Below, piece after piece: positions 29,920 through 37,151 of a stretch of DNA of 64,000 bases (positions are counted from its first letter, which is position 1; each line of letters begins with the position of its first letter). The DNA comes from Thiothrix lacustris DSM 21227 (GTDB lineage: Bacteria > Pseudomonadota > Gammaproteobacteria > Thiotrichales > Thiotrichaceae). The stretch lies in NCBI RefSeq assembly GCF_000621325.1, contig NZ_JHYQ01000001.1, forward strand, positions 1 through 64,000, given 5' to 3'. The notes below the pieces were generated by a model. The model was not told the DNA's origin and ran no database searches. It saw only the letters and a list, made by a program, of their open reading frames with translations. The translations under genes and the position numbers were made by a program.

Positions 29920-30189
29920 ATGACTTATGTTCAGGTGAAACACAAATATCAGGTGACAATTCCCGCCGCCCTGCGTAAACGCCTTAACCTGCACGAAGGC
30001 GATATGTTGGAAGTACGGGAACAGGATGGCTTGCTAGTGTTAGTTCCTCAAACGGTGAGTCAACGCCCGGCGGTGCAACCCCGCAGCCCCTTGTTGGCAA
30101 TGATTGGGGCGAACAAGGGTAGCAACCTGTACCAATCCGCACAGGATGCCGATAATTTTATCCGCAAGTTGAGGGATGAATGGAACTGA
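29920..30189 (+). CDS. AbrB/SpoVT-type antitoxin
   Basis: An 89-residue protein whose first 50 residues form a swapped-hairpin AbrB domain (VQVKHKYQVTIPAALRKRL, then EGDMLEVREQDGLLVLVP). The C-terminal part would bind the toxin. The ATG at 29920 follows AGGTG; an in-frame GTG lies three codons upstream. It overlaps the PIN toxin gene by ten bases. Such antitoxins also repress their own operon. Confidence 0.85.
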   Translation: MTYVQVKHKYQVTIPAALRKRLNLHEGDMLEVREQDGLLVLVPQTVSQRPAVQPRSPLLAMIGANKGSNLYQSAQDADNFIRKLRDEWN

Positions 30190-30619
30190 GCAGCATCGGC
30201 AAGGGCATTTTTTATCTGGATGCCAATGCGTTTATTTACGCGCTGGAAGCACACCCCGAATTTGTCGGGCAGGTGACAGCGTTGTTTGAAGTGATTGCAG
30301 CGACAGGCAGTACCAGTGTCACCAGTGAGCTGACTTTAGCAGAGTGTTTGGTCAAACCGTTCGAGAAGCAGGATGTCGGGTCACAGATGCAATATGAACG
30401 GCACATCAGCCCGTCTGAGGCTTTGCTGGTCATTCCGGTTTCACGCCAAATCCTCAAAGATGCGGCGCAACTGCGGGCGTTTTTCAAAAACAAGTGCCGG
30501 ATACCATCCATCTGATCACTGCACTCAGCAACGGCTGCACCCATTTCGTTACCAATGACGAGCGCATCAAATTCCCGCCACACATCACACCGATTATTAT
30601 CAGCAAGCTAATCCCTTAA
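30180..30619 (+). pseudogene. PIN-domain toxin (VapC-like), frameshifted
   Basis: The N-terminal 105 residues carry the PIN features YLDANAFIYALE (first aspartate), SELTLAECLVKPFE (glutamate), and a helical middle. The original frame stops at 30513-30515. A second frame starting near 30491 continues the family pattern without interruption: QVPDTIHLITALSNGCTHFVTND supplies the remaining acidic residues in pieces and ends at TAA 30617-30619. A one-base loss in the run TTTTTCAAAAA (30480-30490) explains the break. The toxin is probably inactive unless frameshifting occurs. Confidence 0.8.
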
Positions 30620-31137
30620 AGAAGCCGTTCGAGCCTTGCCTGCACGGTATCGCGTATGGCGTCTTGACCAGACACCCTGTTTATCCGCTCCCTGATCAGA
30701 TTGGCATCCACAATACCGCTACGAATGGCTGTCGCCACAAAGTCCATGTCTTTTTCCCGCCCAGCATAAAGTTTGCTGACCATCAGATCATGTGGCTCCA
30801 GAAACAAGCCGACAACATTATTGGTATTCGTGTTAGCAATCCTGATCAGACGGCTTTCCCAGCCTTCGGGGAGTATGGCTGTGGTCTTGTCAACACCGTC
30901 AGCGTAGTACCCAAATGTTTCGTCGAAGGGAGACAATTCACCCAACACACCGTCAATCAGGTCGGCACGCTCAGGGTACTGGACGGGGATCAAATCTGCT
31001 TCGCGTGATTGCAAAAGGGCATCTGGGGCTTCTGGGTAGCTACCAAGGATCGACTGGCTACCAATGACAATGATTTCATTGCTCTGTGTGATTGCACCCG
31101 CTGCTCTGATCAAGTGTTCGATTTCATAACGTTTCAT
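30616..31137 (-). CDS. Nucleotidyltransferase-like protein (DUF6036 type)
   Basis: A 173-residue protein with a nucleotidyltransferase-like N terminus (EIIVIGSQSILGSYPEAP, then READLIPV in place of the usual D-x-D) and an EPHDLMVSKLYAGREKDMDFV segment common in AbiEii-like and DUF6036 toxins. The upstream 107-residue gene overlaps it by 14 bases, the arrangement of a toxin-antitoxin pair. The ATG at 31137 is preferred over the longer frame. Its 3' end overlaps the broken PIN gene by four bases. Confidence 0.7.
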   Translation of the reverse strand: MKRYEIEHLIRAAGAITQSNEIIVIGSQSILGSYPEAPDALLQSREADLIPVQYPERADLIDGVLGELSPFDETFGYYADGVDKTTAILPEGWESRLIRIANTNTNNVVGLFLEPHDLMVSKLYAGREKDMDFVATAIRSGIVDANLIRERINRVSGQDAIRDTVQARLERLL

Positions 31138-31447
31138 GGGTGTTCTTGAATTCGCGTAGGATTTCCCAGCGTTCGTGGGCAGAAAGGCATCCAGCAAAAG
31201 GAGAATTCGAGCGTGCCAGCACTGCGCTTTCGTCGTGGGAATCCAGAATGTTGATGATGTCTGTCACTGGTAAAGAAAGCTTTTGCTCCCAATCGGTGTA
31301 AGCCTGCCAATTACCATTGTTGGCGCGGTAACGCTGCAAATTGGCGCGGGCGATCCCCACCACCTGCTCTGGGTCAGCTTGCAATTTTTCGATGACCCGC
31401 TGATGAAGCTGGTAAATGCGTTGTTCGATAAGGGTTTGCTTGTTCAT
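31124..31447 (-). CDS. Probable antitoxin or partner of the nucleotidyltransferase
   Basis: A 107-residue, helix-rich protein (RVIEKLQADPEQVVGIARANL; ahead of SAHERWEILREF) with no domain that I can name. It precedes and overlaps the nucleotidyltransferase gene, the usual place for the partner of such a toxin. The function is inferred from position only. Confidence 0.55.
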   Translation of the reverse strand: MNKQTLIEQRIYQLHQRVIEKLQADPEQVVGIARANLQRYRANNGNWQAYTDWEQKLSLPVTDIINILDSHDESAVLARSNSPFAGCLSAHERWEILREFKNTHETL

Positions 31448-31538
31448 TTGGCACAGAACGACAGGCTGAAAACATCAAAATACAGCGAAGGACAACAACT
31501 TGCAAGCCTCCATATTCCGAAGCATCCTCTCAGCCCCA

Positions 31539-31624
31539 ACCTCAAGACGATACTCTTCTAAATCAGGCTACCGCTTAAACAATAGAGCTTTGCATAACGT
31601 GAAACAAGAGTATCGTCTTGAGGT
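31539..31624. repeat. 19-bp perfect inverted repeat
   Basis: Arms at 31539-31557 and 31606-31624 are perfect reverse complements of 19 bases, separated by 48 bases. The right arm looks like the end of the IS110 element. The left arm abuts an inverted fragment of the CRISPR repeat (31555-31580). Inverting the 48-base segment would restore the fragment to the orientation of the array. Confidence 0.85.
31555..31580 (-). repeat. 5' fragment of a CRISPR repeat, inverted, at the other IS edge
   Basis: Read on the - strand, these 26 bases match the first 26 bases of the 36-base repeat at 22 positions, including the unbroken 15-base block from AGCCTGATTTAGAAG. With the fragment at 32961-32973 they would rebuild a whole repeat, sharing AAG. 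Confidence 0.7.
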
Positions 31625-31657
31625 CAACAAAAAATTCATAGGAATTTTTTATTGACC
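31622..31657. terminator. AT-rich hairpin at the IS110 downstream end
   Basis: Arms 31622-31637 and 31642-31657 pair over 16 bases with one mismatch around a 4-base loop. Runs of A and T occur in both arms, so it could act as a terminator in either direction or block transcription into the transposase from outside. Confidence 0.5.
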
Positions 31658-31674
31658 CCGCTATATTGAAGACC

Positions 31675-32667
31675 CTACATTGCAGGCGAAAACACCTGTT
31701 GGTTCTTCAACACGCCAAAGCAAATATGCACCAGCTTACGCATGGCAGCCGTCATTGCTGCCCGTTGATGCTTCTTTTGATCCAGTAGTTTTTTGTAGAA
31801 TTTCTGGATAACCGGGTTATGGGTAATCGCTGCCACCACGGGCATGAACAGTTTGCCCCGCAGTTTGGGGTCGCCCCGGCGTGAAAGGCGTGGGCGCTTG
31901 CGGACTGTAGTCCCAGAGGTATGTTCCACGGGTATCAGACCCACAAAAGCCGCCACTTCGGAGGCTTTATGGAAGTCCCGACTGCGAATAAGTGCGATCA
32001 TCCGTTGGGCGCTGAGCGAGCCGATACCGGGGATCGTTTCCAGCAGTTTCTGGTCGTTTTTAAGCCCAGGGTAACGCCCGATATGGTCGTCGATCTGCTG
32101 CCGGAGTTGCTTGATAGACTCTTCCAGATAGGCAATAGAGGCTTCTAGGGATTTCTTGACAGTGACTGAATACTGCGTCTGCATCTGCAAGGTGTCCAGC
32201 CGGTTCTTTTCTTGCTGCAAGCTATCCTGCAACGTATCAAGACGCCCTAACAGGGCGTGTAAGTGACGGATTTCCAAAGGGGCGGGTTGCCAAACCCGTG
32301 GATTCCTCTCCCACCCGTAACGCGCCAGCATCACGCTATCCTTGCAGTCGTTTTTCGACAAGCTGCCAAGGCTTGCCGCAAAGTCATTCATCTGTTTCGG
32401 GTTTACTAGGCAAACCTGACAGCCGTGCTCATGCAAGTACAACGCAACACCTTCGTGATAGACATTGGTTGGCTCCAGCGTAATCCGCAACTTCCCAGCC
32501 GTCACACCCGTATTTTTCAGCAGCCAATCCAGCAGTTCCTCATGCCCTTTGGGGGTGTTCGGCAGGCTCTTGGGTTTCACTTGCAAGGGCTGCAACTGGC
32601 GCAACCAAGCAATTTGCAGCTTGTCTTTCGCCACATCTATGCCGATGGATACAACAGTGTCTGTCAT
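31675..32667 (-). CDS. IS110-family transposase (DEDD recombinase)
   Basis: A 330-residue recombinase. The N-terminal RuvC-like domain has the acidic residues D11 (SIGIDVAKD), E65 (ITLEPTNVYHEG), D107 and D110 (KNDCKDSVMLARYG). A coiled coil follows (about 125-195). The C-terminal Tnp domain has ETIPGIGSLSAQRMIALI and the conserved serine region VEHTSGTTVRKRPRLSRRGDP. The frame is open 12 codons upstream, but MTDTVVSIGIDVAKD is the family start. Full length and intact, so the element may be active. Confidence 0.93.
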   Translation of the reverse strand: MTDTVVSIGIDVAKDKLQIAWLRQLQPLQVKPKSLPNTPKGHEELLDWLLKNTGVTAGKLRITLEPTNVYHEGVALYLHEHGCQVCLVNPKQMNDFAASLGSLSKNDCKDSVMLARYGWERNPRVWQPAPLEIRHLHALLGRLDTLQDSLQQEKNRLDTLQMQTQYSVTVKKSLEASIAYLEESIKQLRQQIDDHIGRYPGLKNDQKLLETIPGIGSLSAQRMIALIRSRDFHKASEVAAFVGLIPVEHTSGTTVRKRPRLSRRGDPKLRGKLFMPVVAAITHNPVIQKFYKKLLDQKKHQRAAMTAAMRKLVHICFGVLKNQQVFSPAM

Positions 32668-32833
32668 GGGACTACTCCTTGTGGTTGACGCTATCCTGAT
32701 CAAAAAGCGGTTTGCTCATGCAATCTTATTGTGCAATCTTTCAGCGGCTTCCCTTGTAGAATACAGCCTCAACCCGTGCTATTTTTAGCGATGGGTGGAC
32801 TCAAGTATCGTCCAGCCTGATCTCCTGAAAAAT

Positions 32834-32895
32834 GGAAGGTCGGTTCCTCTTCTCACAGGCTCGAAGCCTCGGATTAAGACCAACTCTGACCTTCC
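32834..32895 (-). ncRNA. Candidate bridge RNA binding loop of the IS110 element
   Basis: In the long non-coding end, upstream of the transposase and on its strand, an outer 10-bp stem (32834-32843 with 32886-32895, one G-T pair) encloses an asymmetric internal loop and an inner 5-bp stem (32857-32861 with 32865-32869). Outer stem, internal loop and inner stem are the shape of a bridge RNA binding loop. The loop strands contain TTAAGAC (32874-32880) and CTCTTCT (32847-32853), short words also found at the two IS junctions. The matches are short and may be chance. Confidence 0.4.
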
Positions 32896-32960
32896 GACTG
32901 CGCAACTTCTTCCGCTCTTTAACAGTTTAGCTTATCGGAAATTCTATGCTTTAAAGATAC

Positions 32961-32973
32961 AAGGCGTTAAGAC
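32961..32973 (+). repeat. 3' fragment of a CRISPR repeat at the IS edge
   Basis: AAGGCGTTAAGAC matches the last 13 bases of the 36-base repeat with one change. It lies 34 bases before repeat 1, close to the 33-base spacing of the array, so it is the end of a further repeat unit whose first part is missing here. Confidence 0.75.
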
Positions 32974-33007
32974 AGAATCTTAGTATGTTTTTACTTGATC
33001 CTCCCCA

Positions 33008-33181
33008 GTTTGAATGGCAGCCTGATTTAGAAGGCGTTAAAACGTTTCATAATTCCGATCTGCAAAAACACTGCCAGTTTGAATGGCAGCCTGATTTAGA
33101 AGGCGTTAAAACGGTATGAACTGAGCTATACCCTCGGCAGTAGATGTTTGAATAGCAGCCTGTTTGAGAAGGCGTTAAAAC
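33008..33181 (+). CRISPR. Relic CRISPR array, three repeats, no cas genes
   Basis: Three 36-base repeats at 33008-33043, 33077-33112 and 33146-33181 start GTTTGAATGG and end GCGTTAAAAC. Repeats 1 and 2 are identical (with three more shared bases in front); repeat 3 has several changes, as a terminal repeat often does. Both spacers are exactly 33 bases and unlike each other. Ends of GTTT and AAAC are typical of CRISPR repeats. No cas gene is in the window. A fourth, split repeat lies at the IS110 edges. Confidence 0.8.
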
Positions 33182-33384
33182 GTGGGGGTTTTGAGCGGAG
33201 GCGATCACAAGCACAATCGCGTTATCAGTTCAAGTTTTTGCCACCACACCGTGTTAAGTGCGAACGCTCAAACGTGCTTGACGGTTAGCCCTTGGCTATC
33301 ATGCTGCGGTTATCCTGAACCCGGAATACAGCCGCAACGTGACCATCACTGACATTAACGCCCCATCCACCATCGCCGGGTTTC
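33182..33384. other. Segment between CRISPR relic and mob block
   Basis: Roughly 200 bases with no supported gene on the + strand. On the - strand a short frame (33285-33398) may be a gene and is listed separately. The promoter of the mobilisation block is expected here, but no clear -35/-10 pair was recognised. Confidence 0.4.
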
Positions 33385-33398
33385 ATGGGTAAGGTCAT
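33285..33398 (-). CDS. Possible 37-residue protein, divergent from the relaxase
   Basis: A short frame opening at 33398 encodes MTLPMKPGDGGWGVNVSDGH and then VAAVFRVQDNRSMIAKG. The composition is protein-like, with a compact beta pattern, and it overlaps the start of the relaxase gene head to head by 14 bases. I know no family for it and there is no strong ribosome site. It could equally be a chance frame. Confidence 0.3.
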   Translation of the reverse strand: MTLPMKPGDGGWGVNVSDGHVAAVFRVQDNRSMIAKG

Positions 33399-35121
33399 GT
33401 TGTCCCGCCTGTCTGGGTTGTTTCGTAGCCATCCACCACCGGCTGAACAACCCGCCATCCCAGCCTTGCCCGCTGGCATTTGGCCTGTGCTCCCTGCCGC
33501 GCAATTACTGCAACCCCATGCCCAACGGCTGGCACGCATCCGCGCTTTAGCGGCTGTTTCCGACGACTACTGGCACAATCTCTACCAACCCCTACTCGAC
33601 AACTTCGCCGCCTTCGTCCAGCAAACCCCGGCTTCCGAAGCCCACCACCATTGCTGCCAAGGCGGGATGCTCACCCACAGCCTGCAAGTGATGAAACTGG
33701 CGCTGGAATCCCGCAAGGGCAAAATGCTGCCCCCCGGTGCGGCTGCCGAAGACGTAAACCAACAACAACACGCCTGGACGTATGCCATCGCCAGCGCCGC
33801 CTTGCTGCACGACGTGGGCAAGCCATGCAGTGACCAAAAGCTGCGCCTATACAACGCCGCAGGCCAAGACTGCCTCACCTACTGGCAACCCCTCCACGGT
33901 GCATTACAGTCTGGCTATTACCGTGTCGAATTTGTGCGTGAGCGCCAATACCGTACCCACGAACTGCTACCGCCACTTTTGGCACGCCAACTGACCCCAG
34001 CGGCGGCACTGTCATGGCTGCAACAGGATTTCCCCGGCGTGTTCAAGGCATGGCTGGGCTACCTCTCCGGGCAGGACGAAGTCGCCGGTATCGTGGGGCA
34101 AATGGTCACGGAAGCCGACAGGCAATCGGTGGCCGATGACCTTTCCGGCGGGCAACCCATCCACACCCAACAGATACCCGCCGCCAAAGCCAAACCCCTG
34201 TCGCAGCGTCTGCTCACTGGCCTACGCTTTCTGCTGGACGAACAGCAATTGCCTCTCAACCGCAAAGGCGCTGCCGGGTTCTTCGACGGCGAAGCCCTAT
34301 GGCTGGTCAGCAAACGGGTACTGGATGAATTGCGCAATCATCTGGAAAAGGAAGGTCAAACCGGTATCCCCACCCGCAATGATCGGCTGATGGACGAGCT
34401 GCAACAGCACAATATCCTCACCCCCACCGCTGCCGGGCAAGCCATCTGGAATGCCGAAATCCGCATCGGCGACTGGGTGCAAAGCCTCACCCTGCTACAG
34501 ATTCCGGCTGTGCTGTTGTGGGCGGATGCCAGCCATTACCCCGAACGGTTGGTGGGTAGCATTACCCCGGCTGGGCAGAGGGTAGAAGAAACCCCTCCTA
34601 ACCTCCCCTTGTCAGGGGAGGGACAAGAAGAAGATACCATTGCCATCCCTCTTGACTCCTCCCCTGACAAGGGGAGGCCGGGAGGGGTTTCTTCCTACCC
34701 GGAAACCGTAGCACCAGCGCCACCCTCCCCCACACCAGACACCGACGATGCAGGGCAACACTTCCTGCATTGGCTCACCACCGGCCTGCGCACTGGCAAA
34801 CACAAACTCAACACCGCCGATGCCCGCCTGCATGTGGTGCGCGAAGGCTTGCTGCTGGTCAGCCCCGCCATCTTCAAGGACTACGATTTGGGCAACTGGG
34901 AATACGTGCAAAAACGTTTCAGCAAACTCGGCCTGCACCGCAAACAGGGCAACACCAATATCTGGCGCTATCAGGTCAGCGGGCAAAAGAAACGCGGCGT
35001 GGTGCAGGGCATGTTACTGCCCGACCCGATCAACGTATTGGGGCTGGGCTACCTGCCCTCCCCCAACAAGGCGTTGTCATTGCCAGAAACGGAAAATAGC
35101 CGTAACACGGGGGATTCATGA
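33385..35121 (+). CDS. MobH-family relaxase (TraI_2 domain)
   Basis: A 578-residue relaxase that nicks DNA at oriT to start conjugal transfer. The N-terminal TraI_2 domain has the MobH signature ASEAHHHCCQGGMLTHSL (histidines 87-89 and 98) and LLHDVGK (H142, D143), an HD-type metal site. The C-terminal domain (about 450-560: FLHWLTTGLRTGKHKLNTAD onward) is the TraI_2 C-terminal DNA-binding part. A large palindromic repeat is built into the frame at residues 400-440. Start may be 33385 or the ATG at 33397. It overlaps traD as ATGA. Confidence 0.9.
   Translation: MGKVMLSRLSGLFRSHPPPAEQPAIPALPAGIWPVLPAAQLLQPHAQRLARIRALAAVSDDYWHNLYQPLLDNFAAFVQQTPASEAHHHCCQGGMLTHSLQVMKLALESRKGKMLPPGAAAEDVNQQQHAWTYAIASAALLHDVGKPCSDQKLRLYNAAGQDCLTYWQPLHGALQSGYYRVEFVRERQYRTHELLPPLLARQLTPAAALSWLQQDFPGVFKAWLGYLSGQDEVAGIVGQMVTEADRQSVADDLSGGQPIHTQQIPAAKAKPLSQRLLTGLRFLLDEQQLPLNRKGAAGFFDGEALWLVSKRVLDELRNHLEKEGQTGIPTRNDRLMDELQQHNILTPTAAGQAIWNAEIRIGDWVQSLTLLQIPAVLLWADASHYPERLVGSITPAGQRVEETPPNLPLSGEGQEEDTIAIPLDSSPDKGRPGGVSSYPETVAPAPPSPTPDTDDAGQHFLHWLTTGLRTGKHKLNTADARLHVVREGLLLVSPAIFKDYDLGNWEYVQKRFSKLGLHRKQGNTNIWRYQVSGQKKRGVVQGMLLPDPINVLGLGYLPSPNKALSLPETENSRNTGDS
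34580..34700. repeat. REP-like palindromic element inside the relaxase frame
   Basis: Two 43-base arms (34580-34622 and 34658-34700) are reverse complements apart from a few changes, with 35 bases between. Each arm itself contains a small hairpin (CTCCCCT-TGTC-AGGGGAG). It adds a Pro/Gly/Ser-rich linker (ETPPNLPLSGEGQEED) to the protein without breaking the frame. The form is that of a mobile palindromic repeat normally found between genes. Confidence 0.85.
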
Positions 35122-37151
35122 GCAAGCGCATCTTCGACAACCGCCTGCGCCCGGCACTGGAACTGTGGGTGGCGGTCATCCTGCTGGTACTCGCAAGTGT
35201 CCTGATTCTGTACGCCCCACGCTTGTCGCCGTTGCTGCCGGAACTCGCCATCTGGTCGGCATTGCTCCTTATCCCACTGGCACTGTACCGCTTCTATCAG
35301 GGCTGGCACATCCTGCAATACCGCAGCAACCTCAAACGCCTGCCCACTTACGGGCTGGATGCGGACGCCATCCCCCTGTCACGCCACAAGCTATTTCTGG
35401 GCAAAGGTTTCCAGTGGACGCAAACCCACAGCCAGCGGCTGGTGGAAGCCCGTTCGCCAGATGGGCGTGTCTGGATACAACCCGGCAAGCTGTACCAATG
35501 GGCGCGGGAACTCGAAATCCGCCACGAACACAACCCCGGTATGCAGTGGCTGCTCAACCTGACCCGCTCCCCAGCCGGGTGGAATGTACTCAAACCCCTG
35601 CCCCCGGTGGGTGGCGACCCTGCCTTGCACGGTGTCGGCGTGGAAGACGAACGCGACATCTGGATCGACCTCGGCGACCGTGTGGCACACACACTGGTAT
35701 TGGGAACCACCCGCGTAGGCAAAACCCGCCTCGCAGAATTGCTGGTGACACAAGACATCCGCCGGGGTGAAATCGTGGTGGTATTCGACCCCAAGGGCGA
35801 CACCGAACTGCTGGCGCGGATGTGGGCGGAATGCAAACGTGCAGGGCGGCTGGAACAATTCCACATCTTCCACCTCGGCTTCCCCGACATTTCCGAACGC
35901 TACAACCCGGTGGGCAGTTTCGGGCGGATTACCGAAGTCGCCTCACGGATTGCCGGGCAACTCCCCGGTTCCGGCAACTCTGCCACCTTCAAGGAATTCG
36001 CCTGGCGTTTCACCAATATCGTCTCTAACGCGCTGGTGGCACTGGGACGGCGACCGGATTACACCGCCATTGCCCGCTATGTCACCAATATCGAGCCGCT
36101 GATGATGGAGTATTACGCCTTCTGGTTTGACCGCGAAGGCATTGAAAACTGGCGCGAACAGGTCAATACCATCGCCCAGAATATTGACCCTAAAACCCTG
36201 ACGATGGCGCTCAAAAGCCGCGACTTCAAAGCCATTGCCTACACCCAGTTGGCCAAAAGCCGCGACCTGTATGACCCGGTGGCGGATGGGCTGCGGTCAG
36301 CCTTCGAGTACGACAAGACCTATTTCGACAAGCTCACCGCCTCACTGTTACCTTTGCTGGAAAAGCTCACCTCCGGCAAGTCTGGTGAACTGCTCGCCCC
36401 GGATTATGCTGACCGCCATGACCCACGCCCGATCCTCGACTGGATGGAAGTGATCCGCGCAAAAGGCGTGGTCTACGTCGGGCTGGATGCGCTCTCGGAT
36501 GCGGAAGTCGCCGGTGCAGTGGGCAATTCCATGTTCGCTGACCTCACCTCCATTGCGGGGCAGCTCTACAAACACGGCGATAACCTGGGTTTACCGGAAA
36601 TGCCGGGGCATCGGCGGGCGAAAATCGCCATCCATGCCGACGAATTCAACGAACTGGTGGGCAATGAGTTTATCCCGTTGCTCAACAAGGCGGGGGGTTC
36701 TGGGGTACAGGTCACGGCTTATACCCAGACGGCTTCTGACATCGAAGCGGGAATTGGTGAAAAACCCAAAGCGGGGCAAATCGTCGGCAACCTCAATACC
36801 CTGATCATGCTGCGGGTGAAAAACGAAGAAACCGCTACGGTGCTGACTGATCAGTTGGCAAAGGTGCGCATCTACACCAAGACCGCGCAATCCGCCGCTA
36901 CGGACAATAACGACCCAGATTCCAGCGTGGATTTCACTGCCAGCAATTCCGACCGCATCACCGAAGCCGAGGCCGACATCCTTACCCCGGCGGATTTAGT
37001 ACAGCTCCCCAAGGGGCAAGCCTTTGCCTTGCTGGATGGTGGCAAGCTGTTCAAGCTGCGCTTGCCGTTGGCGGGTGCTGACCCGCTGTTGCCCAAGGAT
37101 ATGCAAGCCATTATCCGCTGGGTTAAGGAAACCCGTGGGGAGGACGCCTGA
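35118..37151 (+). CDS. TraD-like conjugative coupling ATPase
   Basis: A 677-residue VirD4/TraD-family protein that brings the relaxase-DNA complex to the secretion channel. Two membrane segments lie near residues 15-33 and 43-58. Walker A is GTTRVGKT (196-203) and Walker B is IVVVFDPKGD (219-228). The sequence is that of the TraD of PFGI-1/SXT-type integrating elements, the usual partner of MobH relaxases. The order relaxase, TraD, DUF4400 is standard for these elements. Confidence 0.88.
   Translation: MSKRIFDNRLRPALELWVAVILLVLASVLILYAPRLSPLLPELAIWSALLLIPLALYRFYQGWHILQYRSNLKRLPTYGLDADAIPLSRHKLFLGKGFQWTQTHSQRLVEARSPDGRVWIQPGKLYQWARELEIRHEHNPGMQWLLNLTRSPAGWNVLKPLPPVGGDPALHGVGVEDERDIWIDLGDRVAHTLVLGTTRVGKTRLAELLVTQDIRRGEIVVVFDPKGDTELLARMWAECKRAGRLEQFHIFHLGFPDISERYNPVGSFGRITEVASRIAGQLPGSGNSATFKEFAWRFTNIVSNALVALGRRPDYTAIARYVTNIEPLMMEYYAFWFDREGIENWREQVNTIAQNIDPKTLTMALKSRDFKAIAYTQLAKSRDLYDPVADGLRSAFEYDKTYFDKLTASLLPLLEKLTSGKSGELLAPDYADRHDPRPILDWMEVIRAKGVVYVGLDALSDAEVAGAVGNSMFADLTSIAGQLYKHGDNLGLPEMPGHRRAKIAIHADEFNELVGNEFIPLLNKAGGSGVQVTAYTQTASDIEAGIGEKPKAGQIVGNLNTLIMLRVKNEETATVLTDQLAKVRIYTKTAQSAATDNNDPDSSVDFTASNSDRITEAEADILTPADLVQLPKGQAFALLDGGKLFKLRLPLAGADPLLPKDMQAIIRWVKETRGEDA

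Larger units (their letters stand above)
31607..32963 (-). mobile_element. IS110-family insertion sequence
   Basis: The element contains one DEDD transposase gene read on the - strand. It has a long non-coding end upstream of the gene (32668 to about 32960) and a short one downstream (about 31608-31674). That is the layout of the IS110 group, whose long end encodes a bridge RNA. The boundaries are inferred: pieces of one CRISPR repeat lie at both ends, sharing AAG. No terminal inverted repeats are seen, as expected for the family. Confidence 0.7.

Noticed and set aside
34748-35770. A 340-residue + strand frame across the relaxase/traD junction
   Set aside because: Thr/Pro/Arg-rich translation, out of frame with two well-supported genes that overlap as ATGA.
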